Assembly: GCA_021234155.1 (NCBI GenBank)
Contig: JAJEKV010000175.1
Coordinates: forward strand, 250,001 to 314,000
DNA: 64,000 nucleotides
Source: Isoetes taiwanensis
Lineage: Eukaryota; Streptophyta; Lycopodiopsida; Isoetales; Isoetaceae
Direction: 5' to 3'
Below are positions 35,224 to 45,682 of the stretch, piece by piece; positions within the stretch are counted from its first letter, which is position 1, and every line of letters starts with the position of its first letter. Both the position numbers and the translations under genes were made by a program. Under the pieces are notes generated by a model. It did not search any database and was not told the origin of the DNA. It saw nothing but the letters and a program-made list of their open reading frames with translations.

Positions 35224-35799
35224 TGATATGGATATGGTAGGTCGGGGAGAGTGGCCTTGAGCGTTGGTCTTGGTGGACTAGCATGGGTGTGTGAGGGGCA
35301 AACTAATAGCATGGCAAGGCAAGTAAATTGGCAATAATATCTTATGTTAGTAGAAGCTAAATAATATCTTAGATATTATGGCTAAAGTCCAGTCAAAAAT
35401 AGCAATTTCTAAAGGCCAACTTCAAAAAGATCATATCTCGGCAAATATAAGTCGGATTATGCGATCACGGGGGCTTATTGGAAAAGCTCTTAATCTAGTT
35501 TCGGATTGGGGTCATTCGTTGGTGTCTAGTTGTTTTACTCTCGCGTGGATCGTGAGATATCGCGAAAAGAGTGGCTATGGGTCACCGATCAGCATGACCA
35601 AGATTACCTTTTGAAGAACCAAGCTCCTTGCCAAGAAATTGCCATTGCCTTAAATGTTGCTGTTAATCCATGGTTCTCAACACCCGTTGGTCCGGTTGGG
35701 TGGAGAACTACCAACAATTACCTTGTGGTTTTGGATCTTCCTCTAGTTTTGGTGAACTAAAGCCGGATCTTCCGAGCTATTGGTGTAGCTTTCATATCA
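35224..35799 (+). repeat. LTR copy, forward, full length (about 576 bp)
   Basis: TGATATGGATATGG to TTTCATATCA. It follows reverse LTR 34823-35223 directly. Confidence 0.75.
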
Positions 35800-36699
35800 T
35801 CACGATATCGAGCACGACAATTCTGACCTGGTAAAAGCATCTATGGCATCAATTCACCCAACAGATCACGAGAGACTTACTGGAAAGCAATTACCTCAAG
35901 CATATACAATGGCAAACCAGATGGGAATCTCTATATGCGAATCTCAAGAAGAGGCTATCTCGAGGAAATTAGAGCATCCGGCCGTTGCATTGGGTTATGT
36001 AAGTGAGGAATTGTTGCAGAATTTGAGAACCCCTGCACCTCCGCTAGCTTCTAACCTTTGCCCATAAATCCCTCCTCCATTGAAGAAGAAATTCTTCACG
36101 GCAAGAAGAATAAGTGCAAATGGTTGGAAAGGTCGACATGCCTTCTTTAAAATGGATATCATTAAGCCCACCGCGAGGTTATCGGTTTACGAGCACCGAG
36201 TCGTTCTTGAAGAGTTGAAAGCGGAGGAGGAAAAAAGTTGAACTACCAGCGTGGCGCATATGGAAGAAGAGAACAACAAACGGCGGCGCTTCAACTCTCT
36301 TCAAGAACGACTCCCGAGGTGCTGAAATCCATAACCCGTGGTGGGCTTAGCAAGATATCCGCGGAAAGGCATGTCGGACTTTTCCAACCATTTGCACTTA
36401 TTCTTCTTGCGGGGAAGAATTTCTTCTTCAATGGGAGGATTTATGGGGCAGGTTCAGAAGCTAGCGGAGGCGCGGGGGTTCTCATGATTCTCGCAACAAT
36501 TCCTCACTTACATAACCCAATGCAATCGCCGGATGCTCTAATTTCCATAGCCTCTTCTTGAGATTCGACATAAGATTCCATCCCTGTTTGCATTTGTATT
36601 CGAGGTAATTGCTTTCCAGTAAGTCTCTGCATCTGTTGGTCCTAAATTGGATGCCATAGATGCTTTACCAGTGCAGAATTGTCAGGCTCTAATACCAAT

Positions 36700-37271
36700 T
36701 GATATGAGCTACACCAATAGCTCAGGAAGATCCGACTCTAGTTCACCAAAACTAGAGGAAGATCCAAAACCACAAGGTAATTGTTGGTAGTTCTCCACCC
36801 AACTGGGCCAATCGGTGTTGAGAACTGGCAGATTAACAGCAAAACAGAAGGCAATGGCAATTTCTTGGTAAGGAGCTTGATTCTCTTCAAAAAGGCAATC
36901 TTGGCTGTGCAGTCCAGTCTGACCCACGGCCACTCTTTTGGCTATATCACACGATCCATAAAGAGTTAGCAAATGAGCGATCCCAATCCGGAAACTAGAC
37001 ACTGCGAGCTTTCCAATGAGCCCTAGATCGCCATAATCCGACTTATATTTGCTGAGATATGATCTTTTGAAGTTGGCCTTTTAGAAACTGCTATTTTTGG
37101 ACTGGACTTTAGCTATAATATCTAAGATATTATTTAGCTTCTACTAACATAAGATATTATTGCCAATTTACTTGCCTTGCCATGCTATTAGTTTGCCCTT
37201 CTCACACACCCATGCTAGTCCACCAAGACCAACGTTCAAGGCCACTCCCCCGAGCTACCATATCCATATCA
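36700..37271 (-). repeat. Terminal LTR, reverse, full length (572 bp)
   Basis: TGATATGAGCTACACC to CCATATCCATATCA, flush with the GGGTA duplication at 37272. On the minus strand it is the 5' LTR, followed by ATTGGTATTAGAGC. Confidence 0.8.
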
Positions 37272-37276
37272 GGGTA
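37272..37276 (+). repeat. Target-site duplication, right (GGGTA)
   Basis: Same pentamer as 26243-26247. Removing the array and one copy restores a continuous module B (GAAAGAAGGGTAATCTCAC). Confidence 0.85.
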
Positions 37277-37552
37277 ATCTCACATGTGATATTTTAAAAG
37301 GTCCACATAGATGAAAGTAACATGGATAGGTGTGCTTTTGTCCAAACCAACCAATAGTGCCAAAGATATCCAAACCGAGGTAAGGCCTCGGCCGGAGGCC
37401 CAGGCAAGAAATAGTTTAAAAGAAAAGGGCCTGCAAAAGCAATGTACTATACGTGTGATACTTTAGGGTAGTAGATGAGGTAAAGGCCCTCAAGGGTGTA
37501 GACGTGGTGTGGGTCCTCATGGGTGTATATCCTCATGGGTCCTCATGGGTGC
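37277..37552 (+). repeat. Continuation of satellite modules B and A
   Basis: AGGTCCACATAGATG, GTGTGCTTTTGTCCAAACC, GAGGCCCAGGC and AAAAGAAAAGGGCC words (B), then TCCTCATGGGTG repeats (A-like) up to the left end of the TIR element. Confidence 0.75.
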
Positions 37553-37956
37553 CATTAGGGCGGATTTGGGATCTCAAAATGGCCCATAACTTGGATGCCA
37601 GAATTCCACATCATGTTTCTCGCGACCAATGATGTTTGCGCATTTTTTTCCAAAGTCAGTATTAGTTGGCAAGTAGAAAGATGAGCAGGCTTACTTGGCA
37701 TCCACATGGCGAAATTTCATAGGACATGCTTGTGCATTCATTGCAACCACATTAATGGCCCGCATTTTTCGAGAATCGTATCGCGGACCAAAATAATGGC
37801 TACTTTTTCCGCCTACTGTGCACATGCCCACATGCACCAACCACCTTATCAAATTTTGGAACCAAGATTTCCATTGTTCACATTAGCGCCGCTACGTGCA
37901 TTCTCTCCGCCTTCACTCTTCATTTGGAAAAGTCTCCAATAGTGTCTGTGTTTTTG

Positions 37957-38044
37957 CCCCATTTACAGAACACTCAAGGTCAAGAAGTAGGAGGTTATGT
38001 CCCCATTTACAGAATACTCAAGGTCAAGAAGTAGGAGGTTATGT
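37957..38044 (+). repeat. 44-bp tandem duplication
   Basis: Two adjacent copies (37957-38000, 38001-38044), starting CCCCATTTACAGAA and ending GGAGGTTATGT, with one difference. Confidence 0.9.
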
Positions 38045-38571
38045 CTCCAAAGGTTCATGGGTGAGTATGTTATAGCATCGATGAGGGGCGAAAGCAGAGT
38101 TAAGCGACAACGGCGGGCGATGTCGCGACAAGCAAACATACGTTACATGCCATGTTTTACTACCCAAATTTTCATTCTGGTTTTCCTACTTTTCAGCTCT
38201 TCCCATTCATCGTATTGCTCCCCTGCCATTCATTCTTATAATTCAACGCCGACCAGTATCTCTGGTTGCATCCATCATTGCTCCTAGTAATCCTACATTG
38301 CTTCTACGCAGCTCATCACTTACAAAACAATAAAAAGGCATGACGGTGGAAGGATATCTATCCATAGGCTCGTGGGTGAGAATGCTATCCCAAACGAAGG
38401 GTGACTATGGAGTTACATCGCCGGAGCGACATTCATACGCAATGAATAGGTACAACTATAGGGTTCAAAATAAATGCTATAGATAGTATATTGCAAAAAA
38501 AAAAGGGAAGGGAGGGGGGGAAGGGATTTGAAGAGGAGGATATTTGCAAATTTGCACCCTCAATAATACAT

Positions 38572-38640
38572 GGATCACACCATGCGAAAATGCATATGCA
38601 CTTTGTAATTGTGTAGTGAGATTTCGCGTCATGTGATCCT
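38572..38640. repeat. GATCACACC hairpin, copy 1
   Basis: Left arm GGATCACACCATGCGAA, right arm TTTCGCGTCATGTGATCC, loop about 35 nt. Confidence 0.75.
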
Positions 38641-39329
38641 TGCTTCTTTTTTCTTCCCTCTTCTTGATTTATATTCACCCATTAAATAAAATATTTTTCT
38701 TTGGGCTATATTTATCAGATGTCGGGGATTTGAAACTAGGGAAAAGCATTACTAGCATCGTTGTTGTCTAACATATGGACATAAGAGACATCCTTTTCCA
38801 AGATATACATTCAGGGCAATGGGCATCTAGTTTTACATTGTAAAGTTGTGAGAGCCGAGCTTGAAAGTCTTCCCATGGCCTCTTTTAAGCGAATTGTGCA
38901 AGCCTCAAAGTTATGAGAATGGTATCCTTGCAATGAAGAAATGTTTGATAAGACGTGCATCCAGGGTTATTGAAAAAATGAGTTACAAAATATTTGCTCC
39001 ATTAGAGGTGTTTACTAATGCCACGACACAAAAGCTCCAAAGACATATTGTGTAAAATGTCGCTTTCGTGAGCCTTTGGATCAGTTAACACAAAGTGTCA
39101 CATATGGAAACATTGTTAGGTTTGATAAAATAACATAAAAATCTTATTTAATAAAGCTTTGGTTGTTGGTAAAGTGTTGGCTTATTGATTAAGTGTTTGT
39201 ATTTTGCTTTGGGACCCTCTTTGAAAAAGTTTAGTTCATAAAACATGAGTGATACATATTTTATGTGCAAATGGGAGACTATTGATGAGGGACTTGGTGT
39301 TATTATCTATTGACAACAAACAAGAAAGT

Positions 39330-39396
39330 GGATCACACCATGCGAATTTAGTATATTCCAACCTTTTAGCTTATACAAAATTCGCTTGGTGTGATC
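39330..39396. repeat. GATCACACC hairpin, copy 2
   Basis: GGATCACACCATGCGAA faces TTCGCTTGGTGTGATC: nearly complete pairing over 16 positions, loop about 34 nt. Confidence 0.85.
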
Positions 39397-39637
39397 TTTT
39401 TGGAAAAAGATGACTTCCTATAGTAAAATCACTTTGATTATCTTTTAATAAAAGAAATATATATGTGCCTTATTTGAAGTTAAGTGTGGATATGTGACGT
39501 GCTCATTTATTGATAAAGTGTTTGCTTTTTGAAAAGGGCTAATAACTTTATGTACTACTAGGGTTGGTAAAGTATTTTAGATGCAAATAGGAAGGGGTAC
39601 TTGTGTTTAAGTTTAATTTGACAACAAGCCAGAAAGC

Positions 39638-39706
39638 GTATCACACCATGCGAAATGATTGTGTTCTATTTTTTTTTGCATATGTATTATTCGCTTGATG
39701 TGATCC
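39638..39706. repeat. GATCACACC hairpin, copy 3
   Basis: GTATCACACCATGCGAA faces TTCGCTTGATGTGATCC. Confidence 0.8.
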
Positions 39707-39826
39707 TTCTTAAAAAAAGATATGCTCTTTGAAAATGGCTAATAACTTTATGCACTTGGGGTGGTAAAGCATTAAATGACAAGGGGTACTTGTGTTTAAT
39801 TTTAATTTGACAAAAAATAAGAAAGT

Positions 39827-39890
39827 GGATCACACGATGCGAATTTAGTGTGTTCCATTTTTATCATATGTACTATTCGCTTGGTGTGAT
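39827..39890. repeat. GATCACACC hairpin, copy 4
   Basis: GGATCACACGATGCGAA faces TTCGCTTGGTGTGAT. Confidence 0.8.
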
Positions 39891-40020
39891 TTTTCTTGAA
39901 AAAGAATATGCTCTTTGAAAAGGGATAATGACTTATGTACTTAAGAGTGGTAAAGCATTTTAGATACAAATAGGAATGAGCACTTGTGTTTAATTTTAAT
40001 TTGACAACAAATAAGAAAGT

Positions 40021-40088
40021 GGATCACACCATGCAAATTTAGTGTGTCCCTTTTTTTTTGCATATGTATTATTCGCTTGATGTGATCC
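40021..40088. repeat. GATCACACC hairpin, copy 5
   Basis: GGATCACACCATGCAAA faces TTCGCTTGATGTGATCC. Confidence 0.8.
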
Positions 40089-40435
40089 ATCTTGGAAAAA
40101 AAAAGCTTTCAAGTAAAAGGAAAGAAAGAAATATCTTATTTAAAGTGTAAAGTGTTAATATGTAAAGTGTTGGTTTATTAAAAAGGTGTTTGCTATTTGA
40201 AATAGGCTTAGAACTTCACATGCAAATGGGAGGCTATTGAATGGGTACTTGTGTTTATAATTTAACAGCAAACAAGAAAGTAGGTCACGCCGAACAGATT
40301 TGCTATGTTCCATCTTAGTGTTATGTTATACAAAAATAACATCAAAATATGTTTTAAAAAGTATAAGTAAAATACTATTTGTTTACGCTAAGTTGTAAGT
40401 TCAATATTTGTGTTTCTATTTACTTTTTTACGCAA

Positions 40436-40503
40436 GGATCACACCACGCGAATTTCTTATATGCAATTACTTTTGCGCATGAAGATTTCGCATCATATGA
40501 TCC
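40436..40503. repeat. GATCACACC hairpin, copy 7
   Basis: GGATCACACCACGCGAA faces TTTCGCATCATATGATCC. Copy 6 at 40283 has only a decayed left arm. Confidence 0.75.
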
Positions 40504-41569
40504 TACAAGGATGGCTTTGACCTTCAATGTTCATAAATTTTATGAATGTTTGCATATAAGAATGTCACATATCATATTTTCTTAAAAAATGGTCATCAAA
40601 TGGATAACAAGTCAAAGAGTTCTTCTACTACTTAAAGAGTTTCAAGACTCATTTTTGCTATAATTTAAATAGCAATAGATTTTTAAAGGAATCTATTGTG
40701 AAAAGTAGTCAAAGACTTCTTGTATTAGAGGTATCTAAACACAAACACCATAACCTTTATACTTCAAGAATGTATAAACCCTTTGCATTGCAAAGTATAA
40801 TGTCATTTATTAGCATCTTCACGGATATTTCCCCTTCCTTATAGGGGTACTTCTTTGATCGATGCTATTCCAGTGATCTCCTCCTCTTCAACACAATACG
40901 TTATTTTGGCATAGCTATTAATCATATCTCCATTCTGTCATATATCTAAGAGGGATGGTGACTATTTTTCCTCCACCCCTTTCAGTGCTTCTATGAAAAA
41001 AGCTATCTTGGATGCGTACGGGATTTCCCCATGCCTTATCCACTTCATAATTGTTCCATTTCTAACAAAACCAAGTGCATGCGCCCTAGGAGGTGCATGC
41101 ACCCATAGTATATGCATGTACTGAGTGCATCCATATGAGCATTAATGATTTTGTTAGGGGCTTCTACAAACCTCTTTGCATCTTGTTCTTTGAGATGTAT
41201 TCGCTATATATATGGGAACAAGTCCGATAGAGCATCTCAAGCTTGTTTCATTCTCAATGAGGAATGGATATCATCAGCGCCCTCCTTTCAACATCAACCA
41301 TCACTTTTTTATATTCAAATTCCTTTGCCTCGTGAATGTCAATAAGCCATCGTTATTAGTCATAGTCGCGATGGTTTAATGCCATAAATCTTTTTTATTT
41401 GTTTTTAATATGGTGAAAATGGGACAATAAATGCGCAATCTCTCGAAATCCGTGAGAATATATAATTATGAAAGGTAGATAATCTACATGGCATTGGGGA
41501 GAAGAATAAGAAATCTGACGTGGAATGGCTCTTACGAGGCCATTTTGAGATCCCAAATCCGCCCTAATG

Positions 41570-41740
41570 ATGCGGGGGTATGCATAGCCAAGGAATAGTT
41601 CAAAAGAATCAAGGACGAGGTCGAGGAGCCCGTGCAAAAGGTCCTCAAGGTTGTACTTTAGAAGGTCCCCACAGATGGGAGTAACATGGATAGGCGTGCA
41701 TTTGTCCAAACCGAGGCCGAGCCGAGGAATAATGCAAATT
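41570..41740 (+). repeat. Module B after the TIR element
   Basis: GTATGCATAGCCAAGGAATAG, AAGGACGAGGTCGAGGAGCC, ACTTTAGAAGGTCCCCACAG and TTTGTCCAAACCGAGGCC words, nearly the same order as 43767-43930. Confidence 0.75.
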
Positions 41741-42560
41741 ATATGGCAAAATACAAGTTTTCCATCTCTATAAATTATGTAGGCAGACTCCTAATTGTAA
41801 TGATTGTGGAATTAAATTGAAATGATGTTTATCGTCCATAGAGACCAAAGTAATCTATGATTCCTAATACAACAAACACATTATGGTCATTACAATCTAG
41901 AAATAAAACAACCCCATCCTAAAAGCTTTTCGTGAAAAATCTTAATAGTAATGAACCTATTGAGAAACATGTACAGATCTATATATTCATCTTGTGTGAT
42001 TGTGCGCGTTGCTCAAGCATTTTCAAGAACCAAGAACGTAAGATGCCATTCAATGTCTGTAGAAGCGTATGTAGGGACTCAATCGAGACAAAGTAATATA
42101 CTTTTGTTTTGATAACCATAAACCTAGACAAATTTGACATGGATAGGATTCATCTTCTAGAGCTCCTACATTAAGAGCTTCTATGTTCCCTTAGCTCCAT
42201 CACTTACCTACTAGTCTCAACTTCGAGTCGGTCGACACCTTGCGAAGAGTTGTGTTATGCATCTAAGAATTTACTGGAAATCTACTGGCAATGGATGATT
42301 ACAGACTAAATATTGGAGAAGAATTGGCTTAAGGAAAGATTCAATTAAGCACGAGTGTCCACTCTAGTAGGATCTCAAATTCAAAAGAAAAGAATAAGCT
42401 TAAGAACTGGTTCAAATAAGAATCTAAGAATGCACTAAAAGAATTGAAGATTCCACTTAATCAATCAATTCAAAACAAAAGGTTTATACAAAAGTTTATT
42501 ACAGGATAAAGGATAAGGATTTGAGAATTCTGAAGAGCAGTCGAATTGCTGAAGCTGGAG
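41741..42560 (+). repeat. Duplicated block, copy 1
   Basis: Matches 44050-44910. The core 41854-42223 (370 bp) looks identical to 44180-44549, while the flanks differ by scattered substitutions and indels. No gene seen. Confidence 0.8.
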
Positions 42561-43446
42561 GTAAGTATCTAGACTAATCAGCCATTGGTTATTATTGCTC
42601 CCAATATGGCCGTAGTTGTAGCAGATGGTCGCAGAAGTACTCTCGAAGCCAGGTCGTTGGTCTACGATGTCGTTCCTATCCGATTTCCGCCCCTGTAAAG
42701 ATGTTCATTGTATTCACCTTTTTGATAGACTTCCTTTCTATAAAAAGATTCCTACCTTGTAATAGTTTAAAGGCATTGTCTTGTTTAAATGTCCAATTTT
42801 TATTTTCAAGGCGTTCACTAACTTTATGCCTTGTCTTAAATTAACATAGGAATACTTTAACATAGATATTTGGGTGCAAGATTTGACATAGATGTTCTAA
42901 CTTTTTTTCTCTTTTCCTTGCTCCCAACTACTCCCTCGAGCACCATCATATCAATTCCTTACTTTTCAGATCTAATTAAAGGCTAAAAAGTTTTCTTATC
43001 ATATCTTAACATATACTAGTAACGGGTGCCCGGCGTTGCCGGGCATAACTACGATATTAATGTAATGGACTAATATCCATTACAACTGCGAAACACATCT
43101 TGTTGAATTCCATCTAGTTGTGTTCTAGTTGTTGATATAATTATTCACTTTGAGTAGATTGGAGTTGCATTGTAGTCGGTCGTTGTGCCTTGTGCATAGT
43201 TAAATGTAAATGTTTAGATCAAGTTTGAATGACATGCCTTGTTACAACATGTATGCAATTGATCTATTTTCCTCCATTGTTACTTTATTTGGCGCCTGTA
43301 TAGGGGCTTCCAGTGAGTCTAAAACCTTTTTGGATTTTTTTTTTAAATTGGGTTTCCTAAGGTTTTAGGAGATTGATTTGAATGGTTTTTAATCATCCAT
43401 CGAGAAGTAACATAGATAGATTCTCATATACAATGCTGTGATCTAA
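42561..43446. other. AT-rich sequence before the assembly gap
   Basis: No gene seen. It contains the GC palindrome at 43028-43044. Confidence 0.5.
43028..43044. repeat. 17-bp GC palindrome
   Basis: GCCCGGCGTTGCCGGGC in an AT-rich setting, preceded by ATACTAGTAACGGGT. Similar GC hairpins after an ACTAGTA-like word occur near some plant Helitron ends, but no end could be confirmed. Confidence 0.4.
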
Positions 43447-43456
43447 NNNNNNNNNN
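43447..43456. other. Assembly gap (10 N)
   Basis: Ten N; true gap size unknown. Confidence 1.
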
Positions 43457-44040
43457 ATCACAGAGGTGATACTTTAGAAGGTCCATATAGATGGGATTAA
43501 CATGAATAGGTGTGCTTTTGTCCAGCAATGATTCCAAAGATGTTCGAACCGAAGGCGAGGCCTCGACCGGAGGCCGAGCCGAGAAATAGTTTAAAAGAAA
43601 AGGGCCCGCAAAAGCAATGTACTATACATGTGACACTTTAGAATTGGTAGAAGATGTGGTAAAGGCCCTCATGGGTGTCGATGTGGTGTGGGTCGTCATG
43701 GGTGTATGTCCTCATGGGTGTATGTGGTGTGGGTCGTCATGGGTGTATGTCCTCATGGGTGCATGAGCGGGTATGCATAGCCAACGAATAGTTCAAAAGA
43801 ATCGAGGCCGAGGTCGAGGAGCCAGTGCAAAAGATTCTCACATGTGATACTTTAGAAGGTTCCCATAGATGGGAGTAACATGGATAGGCGTGCATTTGTC
43901 CAAACTGAGGCGAGGCCTCGACCGAAGATGAGGAATAGTGCAAAATATGTGCAAACTGAGACGAGACGAGGCCAAAGGCCGAGGCCGAGCCGAGAAATGC
44001 TGTAAACGAAAAGGGCCCGCCCATTGGGGGGAGGGGGGGA
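43457..44040 (+). repeat. Satellite modules B and A after the gap
   Basis: GATACTTTAGAAGGTCC, GTGTGCTTTTGTCC and GGCCGAGCCGAG words, TCCTCATGGGTG repeats (43670-43760), and the uninterrupted site of the TIR element insertion. Confidence 0.75.
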
Positions 44041-44910
44041 GGCTTTTATAGTATATCATTAAAATTATGCCTATACAAGTTTTCCATCTCATAAAATATA
44101 TTAGGCAGACTCCTAAAGTCCTATAACGATTGTGGGGTTGAATTGAAGTGATGTTTATTGTCTTTTGAGGTCAAAATAGTCTATGATTCCTAATACAACA
44201 AACACATTATGGTCATTACAATCTAGAAATAAAACAACCCCATCCTAAAAGCTTTTCGTGAAAAATCTTAATAGTAATGAACCTATTGAGAAACATGTAC
44301 AGATCTATATATTCATCTTGTGTGATTGTGCGCGTTGCTCAAGCATTTTCAAGAACCAAGAACGTAAGATGCCATTCAATGTCTGTAGAAGCGTATGTAG
44401 GGACTCAATCGAGACAAAGTAATATACTTTTGTTTTGATAACCATAAACCTAGACAAATTTGACATGGATAGGATTCATCTTCTAGAGCTCCTACATTAA
44501 GAGCTTCTATGTTCCCTTAGCTCCATCACTTACCTACTAGTCTCAACTTTGAATTGAGTCGACACTTAGGTGAAGAGAGATGTGTTATGAATCTAGAATC
44601 ACACATCTCTCGCGAGAAGAAAGATAATGTTATGAATCTAAGAATTCAGCGGAAATCTCTTGGCAATGTATGATTCTGATTTAAATATTGGAAAAGATTG
44701 AGAAACTAGGGAAAGATTGATTAAGCTTACGGTCCACTTTAGCGGATCTCTAATTCAAAGGAAAAGAATAAGTTTAAGAAATGGTTGAATAAAAATTTAG
44801 AATTCACTAAAATTGAAGGTCCACATGTCAATCAATCCAAAACAAAAGGTTTTAGCAAAACTTATTACAAGATAAGGATAAGGATTTGAGAATTACGAAG
44901 GAAACGATCA
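44041..44910 (+). repeat. Duplicated block, copy 2
   Basis: Counterpart of 41741-42560; identical core at 44180-44549. Confidence 0.8.
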
Positions 44911-44930
44911 ATTCTTTGGAAAATTTGGAG

Positions 44931-45125
44931 CCAAGTATCTGAAGCTGTCGTATTGGTTAGATTTAAATGCGTGCGTTTATCCTTTTGTGGAATGTTGGGC
45001 CAACTTCATATGAAGGCGTCCGGTGCTGGTAAGACCAAGTATCGGAAGGCTGTCGACCATTGGTTAGATTACAAATGCGCGTCACGAGGCCTATCCACTG
45101 TTGAGATGTTGAGCCAACTTCCATC
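44931..45125 (+). repeat. About 95-bp tandem duplication, diverged
   Basis: AAGTATCTGAAGCTGTCG then ATTGGTTAGAT... and TGTTGGGCCAACTTC in unit 1; AAGTATCGGAAGGCTGTCG then ATTGGTTAGAT... and TGTTGAGCCAACTTCC in unit 2. Confidence 0.7.
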
Positions 45126-45682
45126 ATTCTAGAATGGAGGATGCCACATGGCATCACCAAATTTACGCAACGGAAAATGGCGGGACTCAAATTTCTATCT
45201 TAATGGCTCAATGTACAGCATCCGCATTTCTAATACATATTTTGTATTACCTACGGACTGACATAATCAAATAGTCCATGTAAATAGCCTAACAAACTAA
45301 CTAACTACGATAATTCAACAAGCATACATGCATACACGTATTAATTAAAAAAAATGCCGTTGATGATGTGGGCTTTACAATTTCAAAGCGTTCTGGCGGT
45401 TTGATCTGTCGGTCTAAAATCCTTTGCAAAAGGCTTCTGTGATTCTTTTAAAAGTCCTTTGCAAATCATACTGAAATCCTGCATTATTTTCATTCTGGTG
45501 ATTTCTACTCGTCAATATTCTTTAATCCATAAGTTTTCCCTTATTTGATTCTGTTTATGGCTTCGTGCATAATAATCTTGATAATCTGGCTATGGCAGCA
45601 TCTGGTGCAGGGCAGCAGAGTTCCTCATCGATTTTTATCTGGTTGGCCAAATCTTTCTACATTTGCATCTCTTTGAATACAG
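45126..45682. other. Intergenic or intron, no gene seen
   Basis: AT-rich, leading to the first exon-like segment of the long gene. Confidence 0.4.

Larger units (their letters stand above)
26248..37271 (-). mobile_element. 11-kb array of inverted half-units of a small LTR retroelement
   Basis: Begins TGATACGAGC, ends CCATATCCATATCA, and is flanked by GGGTA on both sides. Inside, about seven rounds alternate a reverse LTR, a forward LTR, a forward internal region and a reverse internal region, with a period near 1.87 kb (LTR-reverse starts at 30469, 32965, 34823 and 36700 after allowing for a 600-bp insertion). Full LTRs are about 565-575 bp, for example 30469-31032, 33368-33938, 35224-35799 and 36700-37271. 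Each forward LTR is followed by TTGGTATC or TTGGTATTAGAGC, the primer-binding site for initiator-Met tRNA used by many Copia-type elements. The internal part is about 0.45 kb per arm with one short frame, and no gag-pol motif. Copies are diverged. By the outer termini the whole insertion is oriented on the minus strand. Confidence 0.85.
39130..40330 (+). repeat. Tandem 190-300-bp units, each with a hairpin
   Basis: Units share GGCTAATAACTTTATG, GTACTTGTGTTTAATTTTAA, TTTGACAACAAACAAGAAAG and a GGATCACACCATGCGAA hairpin. Hairpin starts are 39330, 39638, 39827, 40021 and 40283 (degenerate); spacings are 308, 189, 194 and 262 bp. Confidence 0.8.
37553..41569. mobile_element. 4.0-kb element with 32-bp perfect inverted termini
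   Basis: Left terminus 37553-37584 begins CATTAGGGCGGATTTGGG and ends CAAAATGGCC; the right terminus 41538-41569 is its exact reverse complement. It splits a module whose uninterrupted form (GGGTGCATGAGCGGGTATGC) is present at about 43759. No transposase frame is seen, so it looks non-autonomous. A TA lies three bases inside each end, but no clear target duplication is visible. The interior has a 44-bp direct repeat, AT-rich sequence and a hairpin-bearing tandem array. The superfamily is undetermined. Confidence 0.75.

Noticed and set aside
39330-40503. CRISPR-like array (regularly spaced partly palindromic repeats)
   Set aside because: The repeats are hairpins inside longer tandem units in plant nuclear DNA, the intervening sequence is itself repeated, and there are no cas genes.
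43737-44092. Minus-strand frames of 84-95 codons after the gap
   Set aside because: They translate satellite modules and are not conserved in the matching 41.6-kb copy.
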